The notes: generated by a model from the sequence alone, not told the origin. A stretch of DNA of 64,000 bases from CAWBCR01 sp963787375 (GCA_963787375.1 CAWBCR010000017.1:620001-684000); one strand, 5' to 3'; positions 38,231 through 47,402 are shown, numbered from the stretch's first letter. Translations and numbers: made by a program.

Positions 38231-38267
38231 TGCGCAAGGGCGACCGCAAGGCCGCCCCTGCGCTTTT
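38231..38267 (+). terminator. Terminator after mutS2
   Basis: GCGCA-A-GGGCG (38232-38242) pairs with CGCCC-C-TGCGC (38253-38263), one mismatch, then TTTT. It lies 8 bases past the mutS2 stop and just before the convergent PfpI gene end. Confidence 0.7.
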
Positions 38268-38269
38268 AC

Positions 38270-38797
38270 TCACCCCCCGGCGATGGCATCGACCAGCTCG
38301 CGGCAGAAGTTGGGGATGTCGGCCACTACGCGGCCCCACACCTGGTTGCCGTCGCGGAACGCCGTTTCGTCGACCCACTGCGCGCCCGCGTTGATCAGGT
38401 CGTCTTTGATGCCCTCGCTGCCAGTGGCCTTGTGCCCCGGTTTGATCACGCCCGCCGAGATGAGTACCAGCCCGGCGTGGCAGATCGACGCGACGATCTT
38501 ACCGGCCTGATCCGCTTCCCGCACGATCTTGAGCACAGCCGGGTAACGCCGCAGCTTATCGGGTGCCCAGCCGCCCGGCACGACCACCGCATCGAAGTCG
38601 GCGGCGCTGACCTGGTCGGCGGTGGTGTCGGGTGTCGCCGTCAGGCCGTGCTTGCCGCGATACTCCTTCTGGCTGCCGGTGCCGATCACCGTGACCTGCG
38701 CGCCTTCCTCTTCGAGCCGCATCCGAGGCACCCAGAACTCCAGGTCTTCAAATTCGAGCTCGACGAAATAGGCGACTTTCTTGCCCTGTAAACGCAT
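38270..38797 (-). CDS. DJ-1/PfpI-family protein
   Basis: 175 aa. The class I glutamine-amidotransferase-like fold with the nucleophile elbow ASICHAGLVLISAG, whose Cys is the reactive residue, and an acidic partner in YFVELEFEDLEFW. DAVVVPGGWAPDKLR is the other conserved segment. Members include PfpI proteases, glyoxalase III and deglycases (YhbO/YajL); the exact activity is not decidable here. The start is the ATG at 38797 with AAAGGA upstream. Confidence 0.92.
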   Translation of the reverse strand: MRLQGKKVAYFVELEFEDLEFWVPRMRLEEEGAQVTVIGTGSQKEYRGKHGLTATPDTTADQVSAADFDAVVVPGGWAPDKLRRYPAVLKIVREADQAGKIVASICHAGLVLISAGVIKPGHKATGSEGIKDDLINAGAQWVDETAFRDGNQVWGRVVADIPNFCRELVDAIAGG

Positions 38798-38833
38798 GGA
38801 AGGTCCTTTCAGTTTGTGGGGTCGACCGCTGTC

Positions 38834-38862
38834 TTGTGACGCCTCCGGGCGCACGCTATAAT
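38834..38862 (+). promoter_or_regulatory. Sigma-70 promoter of ftcD
   Basis: TTGTGA (38834-38839), a 17-base spacer and perfect TATAAT (38857-38862). The ATG is 41 bases further on at 38904. The best promoter seen in the window. Confidence 0.75.
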
Positions 38863-38903
38863 CCGCCTCGCTGTGCCGCCGACTTGAACAAAGGATCAGC
38901 CCC

Positions 38904-40416
38904 GTGAAACCACTGGTCGAGTGTATCCCCAACTTCAGCGAAGGACAACGCCCGGAGGTCGTCGAAGCGATTGTCAGCGCTGCCCGCAGCGTGTCGGGGA
39001 TCGTTATTCTGGATTATAGCTCGGACGCCGACCACAACCGGTCGGTGCTGACGTTCGTCGGGTCGCCGAAGAGTGTCGAGGAGGCCGCGTTCGCGGCGAT
39101 CCGCAAAGGCGGCGGAGTTGATCGACCTGAACACGCAGCGCGGCGAGCACCCGCGCATCGGCGCGTCGGACGTGGTGCCCTTCGTGCCGATCCGTGGCGT
39201 GACGATGGCCGACTGCGTCGAGATGGCGCGGCGGTTAGGCCAGCGTGTGGGCGATGAGCTGGGCATCCCGGTGTACCTGTACGAGCGGGCCGCCACCCGC
39301 CCCGACCGCGAGAACCTGGCCGACATCCGCAAGGGCGAGTATGAGGGCCTCAAAGAGGTCATTGGCAGCGACCCCGACCGCGCGCCCGACTTTGGCCCGG
39401 CAAAGCTCGGCCCCGCCGGCGCGACGGTGATCGGCGCGCGCGCCCCGCTGATCGCCTACAACGTGTATCTCAATACCGATAATGTCGATGTGGCCAACCG
39501 CATTGCGCGCGCGGTGCGCAACTCGACCGGCGGGTTGCGCTTCGTGAAGGCGCTAGGGCTGCTGGTCGAAGGGCAGGCGCAGGTCTCGATGAACCTGACC
39601 GATTACACCCGCACGCCGATCTTCCGCGCGCAGGAGATGATCCGGCACGAGGCCGAGCGCTGCGGCTGCGCCATCACCCACGCCGAGCTGATTGGCATGA
39701 TCCCTGAGCAGGCGCTGATCGACACTGCGCGCTGGTACTTGCAGCTTGACCTGTTTAACGAGGAGCAAGTTCTGGAGCGGCAGATCCGCGCCGCGGAGGC
39801 CGAGACGCTTGCGCCGGAGGCCTTCATCGGCGAGGTGGCCAGCAGCGCGCCCGCGCCCGGCGGCGGATCGGTTGCCGCGCTGGCCGGTGCGCTCTCGGCG
39901 GCGCTGGCCGGGATGGTGGCCCGCACCACCATCGGCAAGAAGAAGTATGCCGAAGTCGAGGCGGCGATGCAGGACGTGGCGGCGCGGGCCGACGCGCTGC
40001 GCGGCGACCTGTCGCAGACCATCGACGAGGACAGCGCGGCCTTCGAAGAGGTCATGGCTGCCTACCGCCTCGGCAAGGAAGACCCCACGCGGCCCGACGC
40101 CATCCAGGCCGCGCTGCGCCACGCCGCAGAGGTGCCGCTGCACACCATGCAGCAGTCGCTGGCGGCGCTGGCCGAGTTGAAGATCGCGGCGGGCGAGGGG
40201 AATGTCAGCGCGGCCATCGACGCCGCAGCCGGCACCCACATGGCGCTGGCTGCGGTTGAGGCCGCCGGGCTGAACGTGCTGGTCAATGTCAAGGACATTA
40301 CAGACGGCGCTGAGGCCGACCGGCTGCGCCAGGAAGTCGCCGCGCTGCGCGCGGACGCGCACGCGCTGGCGGCGGAAGTGCTGGGGCTGGTCGAGAGCCG
40401 GACGGGGGTCGCCTAG
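38904..40416 (+). pseudogene. ftcD: Formiminotransferase-cyclodeaminase, frameshifted
   Basis: A bifunctional folate enzyme: it transfers the formimino group from formiminoglutamate to THF, then releases ammonia. The N-terminal formiminotransferase begins VECIPNFSEGQRPEV; after AAFAAIRK (base ~39105) an extra A in CGCAAAGGC shifts the frame. The rest continues in the +1 frame as AAELIDLNTQRGEHPRIGA to 40416. The cyclodeaminase domain starts near PAPGGGSVAALAGALSAAL. The whole reads as ~503 aa, the usual FTCD length. A single base removal restores it, so this is error or recent inactivation. No other histidine-degradation gene is near. Confidence 0.9.
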
Positions 40417-40419
40417 ATC

Positions 40420-41490
40420 ATGCGGCGGCTGATTTCGTGGCTGGCGCTCGTCGCCGGGCTGTCGCTGGCAGCCGGCTGCGCGCCGCAGCCCGCCTACGCG
40501 CCGACCCCCACCAAGACGCCCGACCCGGCCTACCTGCTGGCGGAGGCTACCGCTACCGAGCAGGCGCTGCCGTCGACGCTCACCCCGCTGCCCTCACCGG
40601 CAGCGCCCACCGACGCCCCCACGCCCACCGCGACCGCTGTCGCCACCGACACCGAGACTCCCGCACCGACGGCGACAGTAGAGCAGAGCGCGGCACCCGC
40701 GACTGATCAGGCGACGGCGACCGAGGACGCCAGCCTGCCCGCCGACCATTACTGGCTGATCCGGCCCATCCCCGCCGGCTACCGCGACTACGCCGACCGC
40801 ACCTATGCCTACGGCATGACCGCCGGCGGCAAGCTGCGTCCACATACTGCCTGGGATATGCCCAACCCGCAGGGCACGCCGGTCGTCGCCGTCGCCGACG
40901 CGACCGTGTACTACGCCGGCGACGACTCGCAGACGCAGTTTGGCCCGGAGCCGAACTTCTATGGCAATCTGATCGTGCTCCAGTTGTCCGGCCTGACCTA
41001 CAACGGGCGTCCGATCTTCACGCTGTACGGGCACCTGTCGAAGGTGCTGGTGCAGACCGGGCAGCCCGTGGCGAAGGGCGACAAGATCGGCGAGGTGGGC
41101 GGCACGGGCATCGCCAACGGCGGCACGCACCTGCACTTCGAGGTGCGGCTCGACGACCCCATGAATTACTTCACCAGCACCCGTAACCCCGACCTGTGGG
41201 TCGAGCCTTACGCGGGCTTTGGCACGCTCGCCGGGCGCATCACCGACGCCAGTGGCAACATGCTGCGCGAGGTAGCCATCACCATCACCAGCGACAAGTC
41301 CACGCGCTACACCTGGACCTACGCCGGAGACGAGAACATCCCCGACGACGCCTGGCACGAGAACTGGACCTACGGCGATCTGCCGGAAGGCTGGTACGCA
41401 ATAACAGCTTCGTCCGGCAGCAAGATTTACCGGGCGCGCGTGTACGTCCACGCCGGGCAGACGGCGTGGCTCGACTGGGTGTTTGATTAA
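40420..41490 (+). CDS. M23-family (LytM) peptidase lipoprotein
   Basis: 356 aa. Signal peptide with lipobox LAAGC (Cys 20), a Thr/Pro/Ala linker to ~residue 105, then an M23 domain. The zinc ligands are H142 and D146 in HTAWD, and H239 in NGGTHLHFEV, with H237 and H205 as catalytic histidines. The extracellular C-terminal ~80 residues (from GTLAGRITDASG) look like a carboxypeptidase-regulatory or beta-sandwich domain. Predicted to cleave peptidoglycan cross-links or act as an activator. It starts four bases after the ftcD stop. Confidence 0.92.
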   Translation: MRRLISWLALVAGLSLAAGCAPQPAYAPTPTKTPDPAYLLAEATATEQALPSTLTPLPSPAAPTDAPTPTATAVATDTETPAPTATVEQSAAPATDQATATEDASLPADHYWLIRPIPAGYRDYADRTYAYGMTAGGKLRPHTAWDMPNPQGTPVVAVADATVYYAGDDSQTQFGPEPNFYGNLIVLQLSGLTYNGRPIFTLYGHLSKVLVQTGQPVAKGDKIGEVGGTGIANGGTHLHFEVRLDDPMNYFTSTRNPDLWVEPYAGFGTLAGRITDASGNMLREVAITITSDKSTRYTWTYAGDENIPDDAWHENWTYGDLPEGWYAITASSGSKIYRARVYVHAGQTAWLDWVFD

Positions 41491-41510
41491 ACGGTATTCG
41501 CGTGATTCTG

Positions 41511-41534
41511 TAGGGGCAGGGTCTGCCCTGCCCC
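41511..41534. terminator. Hairpin of the TAGGGGCAG family
   Basis: GGGGCAGGG (41513-41521), loop TCTG, CCCTGCCCC (41526-41534), between convergent genes. The same family as 22112-22148. Confidence 0.6.
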
Positions 41535-41541
41535 CTGCTTC

Positions 41542-42174
41542 TCATCCCTCAACCACCAGCCCGAAATCGGCCAGTGCCTTCTTTGTCGTCTCGAAGCCGG
41601 TGTGCCAGATGCCGTTGATCCCCAGCCCCTGCGACACCTCGACGAACATCCGGCGGTCGTCCACGTAGACCACCTGCTGCGGGGCCGCCTGCGACACGTC
41701 CAGCGCGATAGCGTACATGTCGGCGTCGGGCTTGCGGAAGTGCACGAAGCACGACGAGATGAACCCATCGAAGATGTCGCGCAGCTTGAACTGCTCGATG
41801 CGATACACGTTCAGTTCGCGGCCCTCGTTGCTCACGGCTATGATCTGCAAGCCATAGCGCTGCTTCAGCGCGCCGATCAGCGCCAGCATGTCGGGCAGCG
41901 GCTGCGACTGCGTGAACATGAACTGCCTGAAATCGTCAGGCGTGAAGTCGCGCGGCTGGTAGAAGACGACCCGCTGCAGGTACTCGTCGAGGCTGAGCTT
42001 GCCCACCTCGTAGGTGTCGAACGTCAGGTGATGGCGCTCGTTCAGCTCCTCGTATTCGAGCTTGAAATGCTGGCAGGCCCGCTGGCGGGCGTGATGATCC
42101 CAGCCGTTGGTCAGCAGCACGCCGCCGATATCCAGAAACAGCGTCTGAATCCTGCCATCCCCTCGACCACCCAT
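41542..42174 (-). CDS. HAD-superfamily hydrolase
   Basis: 210 aa, HAD-IA type. Motif I is LFLDIGGVLLTN (nucleophile Asp; the second acid of DxD is Gly, a variation seen in HAD-IA enzymes), motif II is IIAVSNEGRE, motif III Lys in FVHFRKPDADMY and motif IV VVYVDDRRMFV. A helical cap spans ~20-85. Likely a phosphatase or epoxide-hydrolase-N-like HAD with unknown substrate. GAAGGAG is six bases before the ATG. Confidence 0.9.
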   Translation of the reverse strand: MGGRGDGRIQTLFLDIGGVLLTNGWDHHARQRACQHFKLEYEELNERHHLTFDTYEVGKLSLDEYLQRVVFYQPRDFTPDDFRQFMFTQSQPLPDMLALIGALKQRYGLQIIAVSNEGRELNVYRIEQFKLRDIFDGFISSCFVHFRKPDADMYAIALDVSQAAPQQVVYVDDRRMFVEVSQGLGINGIWHTGFETTKKALADFGLVVEG

Positions 42175-42204
42175 GCGCTTCTCCTTCTCGATTCCGAATC
42201 ATGC

Positions 42205-42990
42205 CTACTGCTGCGGACCGAACCACTTTTCTATGAGTGTACCAACTGTGCCATCGTCTATCATCGCGCGCATCACCGGGTCGACCGTGCCCAGCAGCTC
42301 GCGGCTGTCGGGGTGGAAGGCGGCGGCGAACAGCGTCTCGTCGGCGTAGTCGCCCAGTATCAACTCGGGGTGCTGGCCGACCCCCAGCCTGGCAGCGATG
42401 CCGTCGACCAGCGCGGCGTCGGCCTCGCCATTGATGACGGCCACCAGCGCGCTGTCGGGGTCCGGGTAGCGCACGACGTCGAGCGCGGACAGGCGTCGCT
42501 GCCACGCCCGCGCCTCCACGTCGCCGCCCGAGCCATACTCGACGGCGACGGTGCGCCCGGCGAGGTCGTCCATGCTGCGCAGCGCCGATCCGGCGGGCAG
42601 CACAAGCTGGTCGCCCGCATTGAAGTACGGCACGCTGAAGTGCGCCTTGCCTTCTTCCGGCGCGGCGACCAGCGCCGAGAGCAGCATGTCGACCCGGCCC
42701 GCCGTCAGCGAATCGTACAGCCCATCATAGGGGATGTTCTCAAAGGTGATGGTGAACCCCAGCCGGCGGCCAATCTCGTTGGCGAGGTCGACGTCAAAGC
42801 CGATGATCTCGCCGGTCGCCTCGTTCACCGACTCGAATGGCGGGTAAGAGGCGTCCATCCCGACCCGTAAGGTGCCGGTCTGCTGCACCTGCTGCCAGGC
42901 ATGATCCTGTTTGGCCGGGCCGCAGCCGGCGAGCGTGGTCGCCAGCAGCAAAGCCGCCGCGATGGCGAGAATCAGCTTGCGTCTATTCAT
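42205..42990 (-). CDS. Amino-acid-type ABC transporter substrate-binding lipoprotein
   Basis: 261 aa. Signal peptide MNRRKLILAIAAALLLATTLAGC with lipobox LAGC. The SBP_bac_3 domain shows LRVGMDASYPPFESVNEATG, then IIGFDVDLANEIGRRLGF and VDMLLSALVAAPEEG, all typical of periplasmic-binding proteins for polar amino acids. The ATG at 42990 overlaps the stop of the upstream gene by eight bases, implying coupling; a TTG at 43011 is less likely. No permease or ATPase gene is adjacent, so its partner is elsewhere or it is a sensor. Confidence 0.9.
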   Translation of the reverse strand: MNRRKLILAIAAALLLATTLAGCGPAKQDHAWQQVQQTGTLRVGMDASYPPFESVNEATGEIIGFDVDLANEIGRRLGFTITFENIPYDGLYDSLTAGRVDMLLSALVAAPEEGKAHFSVPYFNAGDQLVLPAGSALRSMDDLAGRTVAVEYGSGGDVEARAWQRRLSALDVVRYPDPDSALVAVINGEADAALVDGIAARLGVGQHPELILGDYADETLFAAAFHPDSRELLGTVDPVMRAMIDDGTVGTLIEKWFGPQQ

Positions 42991-43369
42991 CGGGAGAGGT
43001 GTCGTCGTCAAACTCCGCGCCGCCCACGCTTGAGAAGCTGCGCTCGCGGGCCGTCATGGGGAACTGCTCAGGCGCGGCCTGCTGGCGGCTGCCCAGCATC
43101 TTGATCAGCGTGCGGGCCTGTTCGGTGGGCATCACGATGCTGGTCATGTCGTCGGGCAGGGAGGCGCGGGTCGCATCGCTGCCCGACCGGCGCAGGATGA
43201 TCAGCGCGGCGACGACGCCCGATGGCACGCCAACCAGCACGCCCAGCGCGATCCCCAGCGCGACCGCCTGTGCGCCGGTCGAGGCCAGCGCGCTGCCGGT
43301 GAGGATCGCCAGCGCAACGGCAAACGCCGCCACGCCGACCAGCGCCACGATGCGCCACTTCATCCCCAT
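42983..43369 (-). CDS. Small membrane protein downstream of FtsK-like gene
   Basis: 128 aa, two transmembrane helices (~6-28 and ~33-58) and a ~70-residue cytoplasmic acidic tail (TSIVMPTEQARTL ... EFDDDTSPDE). Unknown family. It starts six bases after the stop of the FtsK-like ATPase and overlaps the substrate-binding lipoprotein by eight bases, so the three are one operon. It may anchor or modulate the ATPase, which has no membrane domain of its own. Confidence 0.75.
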   Translation of the reverse strand: MGMKWRIVALVGVAAFAVALAILTGSALASTGAQAVALGIALGVLVGVPSGVVAALIILRRSGSDATRASLPDDMTSIVMPTEQARTLIKMLGSRQQAAPEQFPMTARERSFSSVGGAEFDDDTSPDE

Positions 43370-43375
43370 GCCCTG

Positions 43376-44539
43376 CTACTCCCCGCGTGACCAATCGACG
43401 TCGGTGTACTGGTCCGGCGAGGTGGCGTAGGCCTCTTCGCTCAGGTCCAGCGACCGCTGGCCGGAATAGCCGACCTGCGAGGCGGTCGTGTGCAGGTGCT
43501 CGACAATGCGCTGGATGTCTGCCGGGCCGCTGTAGGCCGCCTGAAAGCGCACCACCTGCGCGCCCGCCACCGCCATAAAGTCGCCGCTGCCGATCAGCGT
43601 TTCGGCGTTGGTGCCGGAGATGCCGGTCGCCATCAGCGCCTCCTGCGCGCTGGCTACCCTGCCGATCAGCCGCGCCGGCAGATTGGCCTTGATCGCGCTG
43701 GGCACGGCTTCGGCGGAGGGCCGCTGCGTGCTGACGATGATGTGGAACCCCGACTCGCGCCCGCGCTGCGTCAGCCGCACCAGCAGCCGCTCGACTTCCT
43801 TGTCGGCCACCGCCAGCAGGTCGCCCACCTCGTCGATGACGACGATGATGCGCGGCGTGGCGGGCGCGTTCTCGCGGTCGCGGCGCTCCATCTCGGCCAC
43901 CACGTATTCGAGCAGCTTCTGCGCCTCGTCGGGCTCGGCGGCGACCGGGGCCAGCAGGTGCGGCAGGCCCTCCAGCGGCGTCAGGCCGCGCCGCTTGGGG
44001 TCGATCAGCACAAGCTGGAGGTGCGCCTGCCGGTTGTATAGCGCCAGCGACAGCACGATGCTGCGCAGCAGCTCGGTTTTGCCGCAGCCGGTTGTCCCGG
44101 CCACCAGCAGGTGCGTCACCTCGGGGGCCATCAGCGGCAGCGTGTACAGCTCGCCCTCCGCGCTGAGACCCAGCACAGCCGTCACCGGCGGCAGCATGGG
44201 CGCATCCTGTAGCAGCGACAGCAAATGGACAGGCTCCGGGTGAGGCAGCGGGATCTCGATGGCAAGCTGCCCGCCGCTGCGGGTGATCCGCACGGTGGGC
44301 GCTTCGAGCGCCAATGCCAGCTCCTCCGACAGATTCTCGATGCTGCTGATGCGCGTGCCGAGCGCAAGCTGGAGGCCAAATCGCACCCAGCGCGGCGAGA
44401 CCTGCACGCCCACCACCAGCGCTTCCTGCCGGTGAGCGGCCAGCAGCGCCTCGATCTGATCGGCCTCGTAATCCAGCCATTGACGCGAGAGTTCGGCCAT
44501 ACGGCTCTTATCTGCTCCGGGCCTCTGCCGGCCCTCCAT
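43376..44539 (-). CDS. FtsK/SpoIIIE-type DNA translocase domain protein
   Basis: 387 aa. Has the FtsK ATPase core: Walker A LLVAGTTGCGKTELLRS, LVLIDPKRRGLTPL, Walker B IIVVIDEVGDLLA and HIIVSTQRPSAEAVP. It lacks the N-terminal membrane region and the C-terminal gamma winged helix of true FtsK, so it resembles a shortened motor found in mobile elements and plasmid conjugation, or a Chloroflexota-type accessory motor. It heads a three-gene operon with a small membrane protein and a substrate-binding lipoprotein. Role unknown. Confidence 0.88.
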   Translation of the reverse strand: MEGRQRPGADKSRMAELSRQWLDYEADQIEALLAAHRQEALVVGVQVSPRWVRFGLQLALGTRISSIENLSEELALALEAPTVRITRSGGQLAIEIPLPHPEPVHLLSLLQDAPMLPPVTAVLGLSAEGELYTLPLMAPEVTHLLVAGTTGCGKTELLRSIVLSLALYNRQAHLQLVLIDPKRRGLTPLEGLPHLLAPVAAEPDEAQKLLEYVVAEMERRDRENAPATPRIIVVIDEVGDLLAVADKEVERLLVRLTQRGRESGFHIIVSTQRPSAEAVPSAIKANLPARLIGRVASAQEALMATGISGTNAETLIGSGDFMAVAGAQVVRFQAAYSGPADIQRIVEHLHTTASQVGYSGQRSLDLSEEAYATSPDQYTDVDWSRGE

Positions 44540-44588
44540 TACCTACTCAGGCAGTATAGCGACCCGCCAGCGGGGCTGTCAAACCACG

Positions 44589-45773
44589 TCAGGGGGTCGC
44601 CGGCCAGCCGCGCGCCCAGGCCTGCAGCGCGGTGTAGATCGGCTTGGGCGAGAAGTCCTGCGCGATCAGCGTGTAGTAGTCGGGATAGCTGTTGGTGGGC
44701 ACCGGGTAGCGCAGCGCCCAGATGCACACGTTCGTCACCCACGGCCAGTTCGCCTCGGCGTATTCGAGCCCGTCAATGGTGTAGGTGATGCGCTGGCCGG
44801 GCCGCACGGCCTTCGTCCAGCGCGGGTGATCGTTCCAGCCGGACTCGGTGATGACCACCGGCGTGTCGCCGTCGCCATTGGCGACCATCACGTCGTGCAG
44901 CAGCTCGACGCGCCGGTAGTCGAGCACGTCGGGCGCAGGCGGCTCGTCGGGCGGGAACTTGAAGCCGTAGTCATGGACAGCCAGTCCGTCGAACAGCCCC
45001 TTGAAGCCGTCGGCGTAAAGCTGTTTGAGGTAGTCGATGTCGTTCATGCCGTACGGGCTGCCGACCGGCTCCAGCGTGGGGGCCAGCGCCCCGGCCAGCA
45101 CCATGACGTTCGGGTTGCCGCGCCGCGCGGCGGGTGTCGCCAGCCTGAGCATGTCGATGTACCACTGCGGGTCGACGGGCTGGTAGCCCCATTCAAAGGC
45201 CAGGTTCGGCTCGTTCCAGATGATGATGGTGTCGATGTCGTCCTTGTAGTGCGCGCTGAACGCCTCAACGAACCGCGCGAAGTCCGCGAAGTGGTCGGGC
45301 ATGATGTAGTTGAGCGTCACGTCGAAGTCGACCGTGTTGGGGTCGGGCTGCGCCCACGCCGGCACCATCCCCAGCCGCGCGATAACCCGCAGGCCCTGCG
45401 CGCGGGCGTGCTGCACGATCTCGTCAGAATGGTACCAGCTAAAAGTGCCCTGCGTGCCTTCAATGTACGGCCACGGGAAAAACTCGACGATGGTCGACGC
45501 GCCCATCTCGCGCACCATTTGCAGCGAGCGCTGGATCTTCCACTCCTCGATCTCGTCAGTCAGGCGGGTGTGGACGCACAGTTCCGGGTGCTGTGTGTCG
45601 ACCGTCTGCGGCGGCCCGATGATGACGTAGGGGGGCCGCTGGACGACCATGCCCAGCGCGGCGGCGATCAACGCGGCGCGCAGCGTCCACGCGCCGGCGG
45701 CCCGCCGGTGGGCGCTTAGCCAGCCGGCGACAGACGCAGTGGCCTGCCGCGCGCGTGTGATAATAGGCTTCAT
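44589..45773 (-). CDS. Clan GH-A glycoside hydrolase-like membrane protein
   Basis: 394 aa. An N-terminal transmembrane anchor (~29-46, after a basic stretch) and an extracellular (beta/alpha)8-type domain. The acid/base Glu is in IIIWNEPNLAFEW and the nucleophile Glu in PVVITESGWND, the pair typical of GH39/GH5-like enzymes. The substrate is unknown; glycan remodelling at the cell surface is inferred. No Shine-Dalgarno is obvious before the ATG at 45773. Confidence 0.85.
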   Translation of the reverse strand: MKPIITRARQATASVAGWLSAHRRAAGAWTLRAALIAAALGMVVQRPPYVIIGPPQTVDTQHPELCVHTRLTDEIEEWKIQRSLQMVREMGASTIVEFFPWPYIEGTQGTFSWYHSDEIVQHARAQGLRVIARLGMVPAWAQPDPNTVDFDVTLNYIMPDHFADFARFVEAFSAHYKDDIDTIIIWNEPNLAFEWGYQPVDPQWYIDMLRLATPAARRGNPNVMVLAGALAPTLEPVGSPYGMNDIDYLKQLYADGFKGLFDGLAVHDYGFKFPPDEPPAPDVLDYRRVELLHDVMVANGDGDTPVVITESGWNDHPRWTKAVRPGQRITYTIDGLEYAEANWPWVTNVCIWALRYPVPTNSYPDYYTLIAQDFSPKPIYTALQAWARGWPATP

Positions 45774-45923
45774 GCCGAAGATTGTAGCCAGCGAACGGAG
45801 CCTGAGGCAACAAGAAAGGGCGGCTGTGTGCGATACCGTGCATCGCCGCCGCCCCTCCTCTCAAAACGACCTGTAGGGACAACCCTTGTGGTCGCCCGTC
45901 CTGTTCTGAAACTGTACCGCGCC
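45774..45923. repeat. Intergenic repeats between two minus-strand genes
   Basis: Contains a hairpin (GGGCGGC ... GCCGCCC, about 45819-45853) and the sequence TAGGGACAACCCTTGTGG (near 45874-45891). This last type is a common dispersed repeat in several bacterial phyla. No gene. Confidence 0.5.
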
Positions 45924-46169
45924 CTAGCGGCTGCCCCACTCGGTGATCGTGCGGATAATCGTCAGCAGCGACAGCCCCAGCTTGACAGCATCCGTCGGCG
46001 CGGGGCCTTCGGGCGTGCTGCCCTCCTCCTGGGTCTGCTCGGCGGCGCGGACGTACAGGTAAGCCGACAGCAGGCCAAGCACCGCGCCGACCAGCCCGCC
46101 GATCATGAACACCTGTGGCCGCCAATCGCCGCTCAACCGCTGTGTTATAGCCCTGCCTCGATCCGTCAT
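45924..46169 (-). CDS. Small single-helix membrane protein
   Basis: 81 aa. One transmembrane helix (~19-42, VFMIGGLVGAVLGLLSAYLY), a Gly/Pro linker, then a second short amphipathic segment. GGAGG lies five bases before the ATG at 46169. It lies 13 bases downstream of the 162-aa membrane protein and is probably in the same transcript. Function unknown. Confidence 0.75.
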   Translation of the reverse strand: MTDRGRAITQRLSGDWRPQVFMIGGLVGAVLGLLSAYLYVRAAEQTQEEGSTPEGPAPTDAVKLGLSLLTIIRTITEWGSR

Positions 46170-46182
46170 AGCATCCTCCACG

Positions 46183-46671
46183 CTAATCAGCCGGTGCGTC
46201 CGGCTGCGAGTCCCCATCGTCGCCCGGCAGGAACCCCTTCTCTTTGAGGTAGACCTCCAGTCCGACCAGCAGGCTGCGGATGAAGATCACCACCCCGGCG
46301 ATGCGGTTCATCTGCCGGTCGACCCAGGTGTACACACGATGCATGGCCTTCTGCGCGGCGTAGGTGTAAGGCGGCGTGCTGCGGATCAGCTTGCTGCTGA
46401 GGTAAATCAGCCCGGCGAACGCGGCCAGCACCAGCAGCCCGGCGATCAGCCACGGGATGATCAGCAGCAGCAGCGAATAATCGGCGACGATAGACACACC
46501 CGCCGGGCCGCCATACACGATCAGCAGTACGACGCCGGCCACGCCCAGCGCCGCCACGAAAAGCACCGGGAACGTGATCTGCCACCACGACTCGCGCCGG
46601 AAGCGCGCCAGCGTCTCCGGGTTGCCGCCGGATGGCGCTTGTGGCGCGCTGGGCCGGGGGTTATCGCTCAT
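46183..46671 (-). CDS. Membrane protein of unknown function
   Basis: 162 aa with two or three transmembrane helices (~31-53, ~65-92, ~125-142), a Pro/Ser-rich N-terminus and an acidic C-terminus (GDDGDSQPDAPAD). GGGAGG precedes the ATG at 46671. It is the upstream partner of the 81-aa gene. The family is not recognised. Confidence 0.78.
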   Translation of the reverse strand: MSDNPRPSAPQAPSGGNPETLARFRRESWWQITFPVLFVAALGVAGVVLLIVYGGPAGVSIVADYSLLLLIIPWLIAGLLVLAAFAGLIYLSSKLIRSTPPYTYAAQKAMHRVYTWVDRQMNRIAGVVIFIRSLLVGLEVYLKEKGFLPGDDGDSQPDAPAD

Positions 46672-46751
46672 GCTGAATGGCCTCCCTCAGGCAGCGGAGA
46701 AGTTCACACAGCTATTGTACCATGTGATTACCTGTGGGGGCATCGGCTGGT

Positions 46752-47402
46752 TCAGCCGCGCGGTTCCGCTGGTGCGGGCGGCTGCGGCGCTGCCGGGGCC
46801 TGCTGCGAGGGTAGCTGCCCGCGTGCCGCCAGCGTGAAGCGCAGCAACTGCGCCTCGATCAGGCCGTCGACCAGGTTGTCCGGGATGCTGATGCCATGCA
46901 TCTTCATGTACTCTTTGGCCATCTGCATGGCGTAGACTTTCTTCTCCGGCCCCATGTTCTGGATGATGCCGTGCAGCCCGCTCTGCTCGGCAGCCAGCAC
47001 TGCCGACTCGACGGCCTTGTCGATCAGCGCCTGCCGCGCCTCGGCGCTGTCCACCGGCGCAGACGGGTTTTTGAACTGGTTGTTGACCTCGGCCTCGACC
47101 ACGTCGGCGATCTTGCCCACGTCGATATTGACGTTGTGCTGCTGCAGCCAGCCCTGCACAAAGGCGATGGCCTTCTCGCGCTTCTCCGGCCCGGTAAGCT
47201 GGTCGACCAGCCCGCTCTGCTCGGCCAGCTTGACGCCCGTCTGCGCAAGCTGCTTGAGCATATTGAACTGGTCCTCGCCAACCCGCTCCTTGAGCTTCTG
47301 CGACTGCACCCTGAAAGTCTGGAAGGCGGCGGCGATGACGATCGGCAGGGCGATGATCAGCAGCGCCTGCGCGATCAGTGAGAGGGTATTATTGAGCTCC
47401 AT
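46752..47402 (-). CDS. Holin-LLH-like repeat membrane protein
   Basis: 216 aa. One N-terminal transmembrane helix (~8-28), then two related helical repeats: KLAEQSGLVDQLTGPEKREK (~58-77) and VLAAEQSGLHGIIQNMGPEK (~135-155), each followed by a segment ending in -A/VEA or LIEAQLL. The pattern matches the phage holin LL-H superfamily (Phage_holin_6_1). No other phage gene is near, so it is not part of a prophage seen here. The C-terminus is Pro/Gln-rich. A lysis role is not implied. Confidence 0.78.
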   Translation of the reverse strand: MELNNTLSLIAQALLIIALPIVIAAAFQTFRVQSQKLKERVGEDQFNMLKQLAQTGVKLAEQSGLVDQLTGPEKREKAIAFVQGWLQQHNVNIDVGKIADVVEAEVNNQFKNPSAPVDSAEARQALIDKAVESAVLAAEQSGLHGIIQNMGPEKKVYAMQMAKEYMKMHGISIPDNLVDGLIEAQLLRFTLAARGQLPSQQAPAAPQPPAPAEPRG

